Below are positions 56,115 through 64,000 of a stretch of 64,000 nucleotides of DNA, piece by piece. The stretch is taken from assembly GCF_003202155.1 (NCBI RefSeq), contig NZ_QFLI01000006.1, forward strand, positions 62,001 through 126,000, read 5' to 3'. This DNA comes from Marinifilum breve (lineage in GTDB: Bacteria; Bacteroidota; Bacteroidia; Bacteroidales; Marinifilaceae). Position numbers and translations under genes: made by a program. The notes under the pieces are model-generated. The model saw nothing but the letters and a program-made list of their open reading frames with translations. It had not been told where the DNA came from and did not search any database. How positions within the stretch are numbered: the stretch's first letter is position 1; the number at the start of each line of letters is the position of its first letter.

Positions 56115-56825
56115 TTATAAGGTTTCTGCGTATTTGATTAAATTGATAAGCTTGCTATGGCTGGGCTTTTTAAAATTAATTTCCAATAGTTTAAGTTTTT
56201 TCCTTAGTGGTTTACTGTTTTCAGGAAAGAGAGATAAGAATTTCTTAGGTGAGCTTATGTCATGAAACTTTTTATTTCGTTTTAAATATATAGTTTGCTT
56301 GTATTTGTATGTGGTTAAACTTTTGATCTTTAGTTTTTTTGCAGAATGTCTTATCAGTAATTTTAACTTTTGATTGTAGATTGTTTCGTAGAATCCACTT
56401 GCAATATTCTTTGGTTGCTTTAAGTAGGTAAAATTGTAATCTCGTATACCGAAATTAATAGAGAAGGAATCGATTTGTGTTTTGTTTATTTGTATTAGAT
56501 TACTATTAGCGGTTTTGTTATTTATATTGATTATTACTTCGTCAGTAAATAGATCGTAGTAAATTATTTTTGTGCGATAAGATCTGCCATTATAATAAAT
56601 ATATCCAGATCCTAAACCTGAATTTAAGTAAGGGTTATCTTGTTTGTAATAATGATATGGTTTATATTCTTTTCCTATGACATAATCATATTGGTTGTGT
56701 ATGCTACTTTCATATAGATGCAATATCTTATCATTTTTAATATTATATATTTGGCTATGATTTTGCGATACTGAAATAAATGAAAAGAGTAATGATAATA
56801 TTAATGTAATTGGTAATGATTTCAT
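56115..56825 (-). CDS. Exported protein of unknown function, upstream of the TonB receptor
   Basis: A 236-residue protein with a signal peptide ending near VSQNH. Lys- and Tyr-rich, low-GC and without a recognised domain; the C-terminal half has many KKLKIK-type segments. Eleven bases separate it from the receptor gene, so they are probably one transcript. It might be a periplasmic partner of the receptor. Confidence 0.6.
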   Translation of the reverse strand: MKSLPITLILSLLFSFISVSQNHSQIYNIKNDKILHLYESSIHNQYDYVIGKEYKPYHYYKQDNPYLNSGLGSGYIYYNGRSYRTKIIYYDLFTDEVIININNKTANSNLIQINKTQIDSFSINFGIRDYNFTYLKQPKNIASGFYETIYNQKLKLLIRHSAKKLKIKSLTTYKYKQTIYLKRNKKFHDISSPKKFLSLFPENSKPLRKKLKLLEINFKKPSHSKLINLIKYAETL

Positions 56826-56975
56826 TTTAGGATAGATATATATGGTTAGTGTATATACAAAAATATAAAAAAGATTAACAATTATTGTTTCGAAAAATTA
56901 TTTTTTAATAAAAATTATTGTTTATTTTAAAGAAGAATAATTTTTTAAATAATATGATATTTTAATATTTACCAT

Positions 56976-58187
56976 ATGTTATCTAATAAAGTAAAAATAA
57001 TATTCTTTTACTTGTTACTGTCTATTTTGCCGTTTTGGTCATGCATGGATCCATATAAAGTTGACATAAGTAACTCTGAAAATTTATTGGTTGTTGAAGC
57101 ATTAATTACTGATGAAAATAAATCGCATGTTGTCAAAATTTCACGGTCAATATCAGATTTTGGAGATGTGTATAGTTCAGAGGAAAATGCTACAGTAATT
57201 ATAGTATGTAATGATGGCACAGAAGAGGTTTTGACCGAAAAATCTCCTGGATTTTATGTGACAGATAGTTTGAATTTTAAAGCTATTGTTGGTAATTGCT
57301 ATAAATTAAGAATAAAAACAAAAGATGGAGATGCTTATGAATCGAGCGATTGTAAAATGTTGCCTCCTACCGCAATAGATCGCATATATTATGAGATAAA
57401 TGAAATAACGAATGTGAATGATGAGCAAATTGGAGGTATTCAGTTTTATGTGGATGGAAAAGCTGAGCCCGGTTCTTATATTAGGTGGCTGTATGAGGAA
57501 GTGTGGAAATTTGCAATTCCTTACCCACAGTATGCCACATTTGTGGATAATGAGGAAGGTGATGGTAAGGAGTTGGTGTCTATTACACCTAAAAATGTTT
57601 ATTGTTGGAAAAAATCAGAATCTCATGAAATAGCAGTTCAATCCCTGGAGAATCAAAGTTCTACGTTAATAAAGGATAAAAAAGTATGTTTTGTTCCAAC
57701 AGGAATAAATGACAAGTTTAATATTAAATACAGTATTAATATTAAGCAGTTATCTATATCTAGAGAAGAATATAACTATTTACACAAATTAAAAGAATCA
57801 ACTGAAGAAATAGATGATTTATTTGGGTCTCAACCATATTCAGTTAAGGGCAATATTAAAAATATTACAAATGCCAATGAACCAGTATTAGGATATTTTC
57901 AAATGGGATCGGTTACATCCAAAAGAGTTTTTATTAGTTGGCAGGATGCTATAGATTTAGGTATACAGAATGTAATAGTATTGGAAAGTTGTCCTACGGA
58001 TACAATATATACAAATGAAGGAAGTTTTAAGGATTTGTATAGCATCTACGAGCATTATGTAATTAATGGAGATCTAGTGTTACATGATCGTGAAATGTTA
58101 CCAACGGGATTAATTTTAACTGAGCCTCAATGTGCAGACTGCAGATTGACAGGTTCACCTAATAGACCTGAATTTTGGGAGGATTAA
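56976..58187 (+). CDS. DUF4249 lipoprotein
   Basis: A 403-residue exported protein with a lipobox-like FWSCM at about residue 23. The opening ENLLVVEALITDENKSHVVKISRS is characteristic of DUF4249, a Bacteroidota family usually encoded next to TonB-dependent receptors of the CarboxypepD_reg type. Here the receptor is divergent, 872 bp away across the 236-residue gene. C-terminal motif CADCRLTGSPNRPEFW is typical of the family. Probably an outer-membrane lipoprotein partner of the receptor. Confidence 0.88.
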   Translation: MLSNKVKIIFFYLLLSILPFWSCMDPYKVDISNSENLLVVEALITDENKSHVVKISRSISDFGDVYSSEENATVIIVCNDGTEEVLTEKSPGFYVTDSLNFKAIVGNCYKLRIKTKDGDAYESSDCKMLPPTAIDRIYYEINEITNVNDEQIGGIQFYVDGKAEPGSYIRWLYEEVWKFAIPYPQYATFVDNEEGDGKELVSITPKNVYCWKKSESHEIAVQSLENQSSTLIKDKKVCFVPTGINDKFNIKYSINIKQLSISREEYNYLHKLKESTEEIDDLFGSQPYSVKGNIKNITNANEPVLGYFQMGSVTSKRVFISWQDAIDLGIQNVIVLESCPTDTIYTNEGSFKDLYSIYEHYVINGDLVLHDREMLPTGLILTEPQCADCRLTGSPNRPEFWED

Positions 58188-58198
58188 TATTGAAAGCT

Positions 58199-60385
58199 AT
58201 GAATATTAGAATAACATTATCAATTGGCATTGTGTTTTTATTGATTTTTAATATTCCACAAGTAAAAGCACAGGAGAAAGTTTCATTAACAACCGATAGG
58301 GATATATACATTGCTGGAGAAGAAATATGGTTCTCCTTAGGAGTTCTAGAATTGAGTTCTAATGAGAATTCAAAATTAAGTAATATTCTATATGTAGAAT
58401 TATTGAATGGAGATCATACACCAATAATAAAATTGAAATATCGGGTAGAAAAAGATATTGTGCAGTCGAAAGTTCAATTACCTGATAGTTTATCTACAGG
58501 TAAGTACTATATCCGTGCCTATACTAGATGGATGAGGAATAGAGATGTGAGTTTATATGCTTGCAAAATATTTTCTGTAATTAATCCATTTGTCCCCAAG
58601 AGAATGCCCCAAGGAGATAAATATTTTTCCAGAGATACTGTTTTCTGTTATCCTGAAGGAGAGAAATTATTGAGCAATGTTAAGAATAAGTTATTGTTTT
58701 ATGTATGTGGTAAAAATGGGAATCCAATTACCAAAAAGGTGAAGATCAAAGATCAAAATGATAATATTAGCCAAGAATTTGTATCTGAAGCAACGGGTTT
58801 TGTAAGTGTAAATTTTATACCTCAGGAATCCGTAAATTATTATCTAGATTATGATGATCATAAAGTGGACCTAAAAAAGATATCTCAAAATGGATGTTTG
58901 TTGCAATTGGCAGAAGATAGAGATGACTTTTTATTTAAAGTTATTGGCTACTGTAGCAATGAAATGAGAATTGATATTTTAAGTAATGATGGTAAGTATC
59001 TAAAAAGCTATAAATTATCTTCTCAAAATATTATAAGAATTAAAAAGAGTGAATTGCCTAGCATTAGCATGTACGCCTTGCTGATTGATGATGCGAAAAT
59101 AATTCATGCATATCGTGGGTTTACGAACTCAAATAATGATAAGTTGATAAAGATTTTTACAGATAGAGAATTGTATGGAGTTAGGGATATAGTGAATGTT
59201 GATATTAAGAATATAGATTCGTTAAGACATTTGTCTGTTTCTGTTGTGAAATCTTCTTTGTTAAATAGTACAGCAAAAGAGGATTATGTGTTAACTGCTA
59301 ATGATAAGATGATATTGAAAAAACAACCACTTTTTTTTCTAAATGATACTATTCTATTGCCAGAAATAGAGGGGGAATTATTATCAGGAGAAATTAGGTG
59401 TGTCGAAACTAATAATCCGATTAAAAATGAACAGTTTATATTGAGTTTCATATCAGATTCTCCAATTATAGATTTCGTTGAAACTGATTCAGCTGGGAGA
59501 TTTGTTTTTGTTGTTAATAGGTATGGTGAAGAGGAAATGGTAATCCAACCCAAGTCGATGGATACAAAAAAAATAAATTATAGAGTAATATTAGATGATA
59601 GTTTTTCAACAAAGTATCCAAAAAATAAACTTGGGGAGTTAATAATAGATACTCTAAAAATGCGAAATCTTAACGAGGCCATTGTAAATATGCAGATCAA
59701 TTCAATATATAAGCCTAATAAATCTACTTATATAAATTCAGTTTTTAATAATGCTCCTTTTTATAAAGAAGCCATTAACGTGATTGATATAGAAAAGTAT
59801 ATTGAATTGCCTACAATGGAGGAAATAATAAGAGAAGTAGTTCCTCACACAAGTCTAAAGAAAAATAAGAAAGGATATGACCTTAGGGTAGTTGAATCTC
59901 GTTCGTTTTATCCTAAAAATGGTAATACTCTAATTTTCGTAGATGGAGTTCCTATTAAAGATACCCAGAAAATTTTTGAGATTAAACCGCAAGATTTAGA
60001 TAGAATAGAAGTTGTCAATCTTCAGTTTTTTATCAAGGGTGAGAATCTTGGATATTTGTTATGTCTTTATACAAAAAATAATAACATGGCAGATATGGAG
60101 TTTGATAGCAGAATTTTTAGGCAAGTTCATAAAGGGTATGAATACGAATACAAGTTTAATAGTTTGGATTATTCTAATTTGAAAACAAAGAATTCCCGTT
60201 TGGCTGACTTTAGAAATACATTGTACTTTAATACATTTGAAAGTAAAGAATTAAAAAGTCCATTAAATTTTAAGTTTTATACTTCTGATGAAGAAACTGA
60301 ATATATTATAACTGTAAGAGGTATTAATAAATATGGGAAGGTGATTGAGTCGAAGAAGAATTTAAAAGTGTGTGAAAAGAATTAA
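58199..60385 (+). CDS. Exported MG2/TonB-plug-like protein
   Basis: About 728 residues. Signal peptide MNIRITLSIGIVFLLIFNIP... ends near VKAQE. An N-terminal macroglobulin-like domain has SLTTDRDIYIAGEEIWFSL and SGKYYIRAYTRWMRN-type motifs. Middle beta domains are followed at about 575-650 by a piece like a TonB plug: LIFVDGVPIKD, then LDRIEVVNLQF and LLCLYTK. There is no barrel. Such proteins accompany DUF4249/receptor loci in Bacteroidota, perhaps as a stalled or substitute plug. Start taken as the ATG at 58199, 11 bp after the DUF4249 stop; TTG at 58190 or 58175 is possible. Confidence 0.72.
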   Translation: MNIRITLSIGIVFLLIFNIPQVKAQEKVSLTTDRDIYIAGEEIWFSLGVLELSSNENSKLSNILYVELLNGDHTPIIKLKYRVEKDIVQSKVQLPDSLSTGKYYIRAYTRWMRNRDVSLYACKIFSVINPFVPKRMPQGDKYFSRDTVFCYPEGEKLLSNVKNKLLFYVCGKNGNPITKKVKIKDQNDNISQEFVSEATGFVSVNFIPQESVNYYLDYDDHKVDLKKISQNGCLLQLAEDRDDFLFKVIGYCSNEMRIDILSNDGKYLKSYKLSSQNIIRIKKSELPSISMYALLIDDAKIIHAYRGFTNSNNDKLIKIFTDRELYGVRDIVNVDIKNIDSLRHLSVSVVKSSLLNSTAKEDYVLTANDKMILKKQPLFFLNDTILLPEIEGELLSGEIRCVETNNPIKNEQFILSFISDSPIIDFVETDSAGRFVFVVNRYGEEEMVIQPKSMDTKKINYRVILDDSFSTKYPKNKLGELIIDTLKMRNLNEAIVNMQINSIYKPNKSTYINSVFNNAPFYKEAINVIDIEKYIELPTMEEIIREVVPHTSLKKNKKGYDLRVVESRSFYPKNGNTLIFVDGVPIKDTQKIFEIKPQDLDRIEVVNLQFFIKGENLGYLLCLYTKNNNMADMEFDSRIFRQVHKGYEYEYKFNSLDYSNLKTKNSRLADFRNTLYFNTFESKELKSPLNFKFYTSDEETEYIITVRGINKYGKVIESKKNLKVCEKN

Positions 60386-60400
60386 AGTTTGATATATAAT

Positions 60401-60440
60401 AAAAGCCTCTTGCTAAAATTGTTTAACAAAAGGCTTTTTA
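60401..60440. terminator. Bidirectional intrinsic terminator
   Basis: A 12-base stem (AAAAGCCTCTTG with CAAAAGGCTTTT, one mismatch), T-rich on both sides. It separates the plug-like gene from the convergent ispF. Confidence 0.82.
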
Positions 60441-60442
60441 AA

Positions 60443-60919
60443 TCATTTCTCAATTAAAGCAGTTGCATAGGCAGATATGCCTTCCTGTTTTCCAACAAAA
60501 CCTAGTTTCTCGGTTGTTGTTGCTTTAATCGCCAAATCATCCAAATCAATTCCCATTACTTTGGCTAAAGTTTCTTGCATTTCAGGAATAAATGGTTTGA
60601 TTTTTGGTTTTTGTAATGCTATTGTTGAGTCGATATTTCCTATCGAATAACCTTTCTCAGTAATGATTTCAACAGTTTTTTTAAGTAATATCTTACTATC
60701 AATTCCCTTAAAATCATTAGATGTGTCAGGGAAATGATAACCAATATCTCTCATGTTAGCGGCTCCTAAAAGAGCGTCGCATATTGCGTGAATCAAAACA
60801 TCACCATCAGAATGAGCTACACAACCTTTGTTGTGCTCAATTTTAATTCCTCCCAACCAAAACTCTTCTCCTTCGGCTAATTGGTGCACATCGTAGCCAA
60901 ATCCTACTCTAATCTTCAT
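60443..60919 (-). CDS. ispF: 2-C-methyl-D-erythritol 2,4-cyclodiphosphate synthase
   Basis: A 158-residue enzyme of the MEP isoprenoid pathway, forming MEcPP from CDP-ME-2P. It has the metal motif GYDVHQL at the N-terminus, the family DGDVLIHAICDALLGA, and ATTTEKLGFVGKQEGI near the end. Full length. Its ATG overlaps the stop of porV by one base, so the two are co-transcribed. Confidence 0.97.
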   Translation of the reverse strand: MKIRVGFGYDVHQLAEGEEFWLGGIKIEHNKGCVAHSDGDVLIHAICDALLGAANMRDIGYHFPDTSNDFKGIDSKILLKKTVEIITEKGYSIGNIDSTIALQKPKIKPFIPEMQETLAKVMGIDLDDLAIKATTTEKLGFVGKQEGISAYATALIEK

Positions 60920-62091
60920 TATTTAATAATTTTATCAAGATTAGCAGTTAAGGAAAATCTTAAAGTATTTTTAAGAGGGTTGTTTTGAGTTGTTGGAATT
61001 AGGTATGAAAAATCAAGATCGAACATGTTTAATTTTACTCCTAAACCAGCAGTAAAATACTTACGATTTCCTTTATCTTCATGTTCGTAGTAATATCCCC
61101 CTCTTAGTGCAAATTGTTCTTGATACCAATATTCAAGCCCAAGTGACCATGCAATTTCCTTAAACTCTTCACTCATTCCACCAGGTGCATCAGAAAAAGA
61201 GCTAAAAATACCGCTAACAACTGATTTGTCTGAGGTTTCACTTCCAACAATAACCCCACCATTATCATCATTTAATGATCCGCTATTTGGTGTTGGAACC
61301 AAAAGTTTGTTCATGTCAGCGGCAATGGTAAGTGAATTGTATCTGTCCAATTCCATTTTTAATGCAGTACCCAACTTCAAATTGGTAGGAATAAATTCCT
61401 TTTCATCATCGTTGGTATAGCTTATTTTTGAACCAATATTAGAGATATTTAGCCCCCAAGACCAAACCATATCTCTTCTATTTCTTCTGAATTCATGCTG
61501 ATAATAAATAGAAACATCAGCTGCAAAAGCGTTCCCTGCTTGAGTTTCTACACCAGCTACATATTGTGATTGGGTTAAATCTGATCTTATATATCTGAAG
61601 GCAATACCTCCTGAAAATTCGTCGCTTAGTCTTCTTGAGTATGCAATGTCAAATGCCCATTCGTTTGGATTTTGTGCAACAGGAATGTCCTCAGCTCTTT
61701 CCAAAAAAGCAATTTCACCTAATGAGAAGTAACGAAGAGATGCTCCAATAACTTGATTTTTATCCAATCGGTAATATCCGGTAAGGTATGATATGCTCAT
61801 ATCATCTACCAAATCTCTCAGCCAAGGAGTGTATGATGCAGATACACCATAATTTCCATCAATCATGGAAAATTTTGCGGGGTTCCAATGCATTGAATTA
61901 ACATCAGGAGATGTTGCAACACCTGCATCACCCATTGCACCTGCTCTTGAGTTAGGTGTAATAGTTAAAAAAGAAACAGCAGTAGAAATGTAGTTTGCGC
62001 CAGAAGTAGAAGTCTGGGCTGAAGTTTTGTTAATGCCTGTAAAAAGCAGTAGGCACAGTAAACTTGTGATTAGAGTTAGTTTTTTAGTCAT
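60919..62091 (-). CDS. porV: T9SS outer-membrane shuttle protein PorV
   Basis: A roughly 390-residue FadL-like barrel protein that carries T9SS cargo to the PorU sortase. Signal peptide ends near TSAQT. The family start is ISTAVSFLTITPNSRAGAMGDAGVATSPD, followed by SMHWNPAKFSM and LRDLVDDMSISYLTGYYR. Start set at the ATG at 62091; a TTG at 62127 would add 12 residues in front of the signal peptide. It follows porU, the conserved order in Bacteroidota. Confidence 0.95.
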   Translation of the reverse strand: MTKKLTLITSLLCLLLFTGINKTSAQTSTSGANYISTAVSFLTITPNSRAGAMGDAGVATSPDVNSMHWNPAKFSMIDGNYGVSASYTPWLRDLVDDMSISYLTGYYRLDKNQVIGASLRYFSLGEIAFLERAEDIPVAQNPNEWAFDIAYSRRLSDEFSGGIAFRYIRSDLTQSQYVAGVETQAGNAFAADVSIYYQHEFRRNRRDMVWSWGLNISNIGSKISYTNDDEKEFIPTNLKLGTALKMELDRYNSLTIAADMNKLLVPTPNSGSLNDDNGGVIVGSETSDKSVVSGIFSSFSDAPGGMSEEFKEIAWSLGLEYWYQEQFALRGGYYYEHEDKGNRKYFTAGLGVKLNMFDLDFSYLIPTTQNNPLKNTLRFSLTANLDKIIK

Positions 62092-62150
62092 AATATTAAT
62101 GTGTAGTAAAATACAAATATACTTCAAATAACTAATAAAGTGGATTTTTA

Positions 62151-64000
62151 TTATTTGAGGATCAATAATTTTTGAAATTTATTTACAGTTTTTCCATTAT
62201 CAGCTCGAACTTTTACGCGATAGAAGTAAACTCCACGGCCAATGGAATTTCCAAAATCATCTTTTCCATCCCATTGAATAGGCCCAACTCTATTGCCAGA
62301 TGAACTAATTGTAGTTTCGATGGTTTTTATTAATTTGCCCGATACTGTTAGGATTTGAATGAGAACATCCAACTCGCTCGAAGCTTGATTGTGTTCAAAA
62401 TAAAAACCTGTATTTGTAGTAAATGGATTAGGATAGTTTAGTACATGTTTAATGACCAAATCAGCTGTTTCAGCAACAACAAAATCTAAACTGGCAACCG
62501 ATGAATTATTCACATTATCCCATACTTTTAACTGTATTTCGTGTTCTCCGGTTTCCAATTCACTAAGCTGGTAGCTTACCTTTCCCTTTTTGTAATTGTC
62601 CAGATCAGCTTCGTAGAAATCATTTAGCTCGATGGGGTTTTCTAATTTTTGATCCAATATTGCTATTAAATCATGGCCAATTGAGTTGCCAACAGTATTA
62701 ATACCACTCGCATCTTGAACAATAGCCAACAAGAGAGGATTTTCGTTGGTCATTCCACCAGGGGTAAATTGTTCATCATTCATGTACAATTCTATTTCCG
62801 GGCCAATTTTATCGTCACTGGCACTAGGATTTGTTCCTCCAACTATAATAGAGTTGGTAAAACCAGCAGCATCCGTATTGTTACTCGATGCATAGTAAGA
62901 GATTTTACCTTTGCCATATTGATAGTTGATATCTTTGGGAACAAAGAATGAAAAATCGAATTTTCCATTTTTAATACTTGCCTTTCCCTTATATAATATG
63001 CTGGTTTGACTAGTGTATTCAAATGGATTTCCATCATTTCCTCTGGTTGATTTATTAATGGCTTTATCGTAAATCGTTGGGTAAACAATGCCATTAAAAT
63101 TATTTAGGTCAGCTCCTGATCCAGAAGTAATTTTACCTGAAACTTTAATCTCGCTAAGAGCTTTTAATGTATCCACTGGTTGTGATATTACCACATCATT
63201 AAGGTGTGTACTTAGGGCATTGTGTTCCGGATAGTTTAAACGCAATGCAGGATCACCCAATAGGGTAAAATTTCGTTTGTTGATTCCTGAGGAAGTTGCA
63301 TTCTTGGTCATTCTCATGATATCACCTAAACGATAAAACTTTCCATTTGAATCTCGTTCAAATGCATAATCGTAGAAATTCTGATTCAAGGTAAAATTTG
63401 GAGATGAAAACACAAGTCGGGTAGTTGTGAAAAGTCCTATACCACCGCCATTATCTCGAAGAAGTATGATTTCACCTGCTGATAATTTTTTGTAGTTGTC
63501 GAATCGGCTAAACTCACAAGTCGCAGTCATGAACAATGGAAGCTTAACGGGATTTTGCCAGGAGTAAATATCATCAGTCATTAAAATATGCTCATGCGCC
63601 AGACCATTTTCATTACCATGGCCCGTGTAATTCATGATTAAGGTTCCTTTGTTAATACTTTCGTTGATTTCTGTATTTACATTAGGGTACCGCTGACCAG
63701 CCGAACTTGTTATTTGTTCAAAATCATCTAAAAATATTCTTTGGGCTCTGTATTGAGGATAGTTGTTTTCAATTTGGGCAGCCAATCTGTTGGCATCTCG
63801 CATGTGAGTATTGTTGTCTTCATCATCGCCGATAAAACAAACCATGGTTTGCCAATCTCCTTTTTCTGCAGAATCGTAATTCAAAATTTTCTTGACTACA
63901 ATTTGCGCCTCTTCTTTATTATTTACTGGCAATCTTCCTATTCCAATATCTACAAGACCAGTAGCTTCACCTTCACTATCATCTAAAAGACCAAAGTAAT
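62151..64000 (-). CDS. porU: T9SS C-terminal signal peptidase PorU (5' partial)
   Basis: The gingipain-like cysteine sortase that removes the C-terminal signals of T9SS cargo. The frame is open through to base 64000, so the start is beyond the window; the upstream codons read YFGLLDDSEGEATGLVDIG, matching PorU. Catalytic His in NYTGHGNENGLAHE and Cys in MTATCEFSRFDNY are present. After the peptidase and Ig-like regions it ends with its own T9SS-type C-terminal domain (LNYPNPFTTNTGFYFEH ... GVYFYRVKV). porV follows with 59 bp between. Confidence 0.95.
   Translation of the reverse strand, partial: YFGLLDDSEGEATGLVDIGIGRLPVNNKEEAQIVVKKILNYDSAEKGDWQTMVCFIGDDEDNNTHMRDANRLAAQIENNYPQYRAQRIFLDDFEQITSSAGQRYPNVNTEINESINKGTLIMNYTGHGNENGLAHEHILMTDDIYSWQNPVKLPLFMTATCEFSRFDNYKKLSAGEIILLRDNGGGIGLFTTTRLVFSSPNFTLNQNFYDYAFERDSNGKFYRLGDIMRMTKNATSSGINKRNFTLLGDPALRLNYPEHNALSTHLNDVVISQPVDTLKALSEIKVSGKITSGSGADLNNFNGIVYPTIYDKAINKSTRGNDGNPFEYTSQTSILYKGKASIKNGKFDFSFFVPKDINYQYGKGKISYYASSNNTDAAGFTNSIIVGGTNPSASDDKIGPEIELYMNDEQFTPGGMTNENPLLLAIVQDASGINTVGNSIGHDLIAILDQKLENPIELNDFYEADLDNYKKGKVSYQLSELETGEHEIQLKVWDNVNNSSVASLDFVVAETADLVIKHVLNYPNPFTTNTGFYFEHNQASSELDVLIQILTVSGKLIKTIETTISSSGNRVGPIQWDGKDDFGNSIGRGVYFYRVKVRADNGKTVNKFQKLLILK

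Overview
This is an AT-rich chromosomal window from a member of the Bacteroidota. The signs are type IX secretion (T9SS) genes (porU, porV, PorP/SprF, PorE-like proteins, type A and type B sorting tails), a TonB-dependent receptor with STN and CarboxypepD_reg domains, a DUF4249 lipoprotein, a fused E1 alpha/beta 2-oxo acid dehydrogenase and a short-form AMP nucleosidase. The respiratory nitrite ammonification genes (nrfHA) with dedicated cytochrome c synthases suggest a facultative or strict anaerobe. Something near the Marinilabiliales/Marinifilaceae is my guess; nothing in the window proves the family.

Layout. 1-2412: end of a fused branched-chain/2-oxo acid dehydrogenase E1; its likely E2 partner lies at 22442-23746. 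2413-7716: an accessory stretch with an unrecognised coiled-coil gene followed by a ten-unit palindrome array of exact 42-bp pitch, a lipoprotein plus secreted serine protease pair, and three candidate terminator-ended small RNAs. 7717-10390: an NhaC-type antiporter and YqgE. 10387-17907: a long minus-strand run with PabC-like aminotransferase, gmhB, rhomboid protease, a T9SS-type trio (PorE-like, PorP/SprF-like, CHU_C protein), holA and AMP nucleosidase. 17969-26254: a stand-alone HsdR-N nuclease-fold protein, a GNAT enzyme, a large TPR/PD40/SPOR-like protein, E2, recR bordered by two heptamer repeat tracts, and a sodium:solute symporter. 26409-36030: ChaN-like protein, hybrid histidine kinase, a second palindrome array (41-bp pitch), a TlpA-like thioredoxin, small exported or membrane proteins, a double-FKBP lipoprotein and a sensor kinase. 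36177-45414: the nitrite reduction region, with a fused CcsBA synthase divergent from a porin, then nrfH, nrfA and a split ccsB-ccsA pair. 45623-52807: membrane protein, alaS, M23 peptidase, MerR regulator, Nif3-like protein, zinc-ribbon coiled coil and thioredoxin. 52854-60385: CoA-binding protein and a divergent TonB receptor / DUF4249 / plug-domain locus. 60443-64000: ispF, porV and the end of porU.

How the parts connect. PorU and PorV are the T9SS sortase and its shuttle, so the secreted protease at 4897 and the CHU_C protein at 15404 are plausible substrates of that machinery. The porin, NrfH and NrfA form a nitrite-to-ammonia chain, and the two cytochrome c synthases on either side supply heme attachment, including the unusual CxxCK site of NrfA.

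The least explained content is intergenic: palindrome arrays with 42-, 41- and 23-bp periods, two heptanucleotide tracts, and a set of terminator-ended RNAs that share a leading CTTTTAGTTAGT-type element. I saw no tRNA, rRNA, insertion sequence or CRISPR array.
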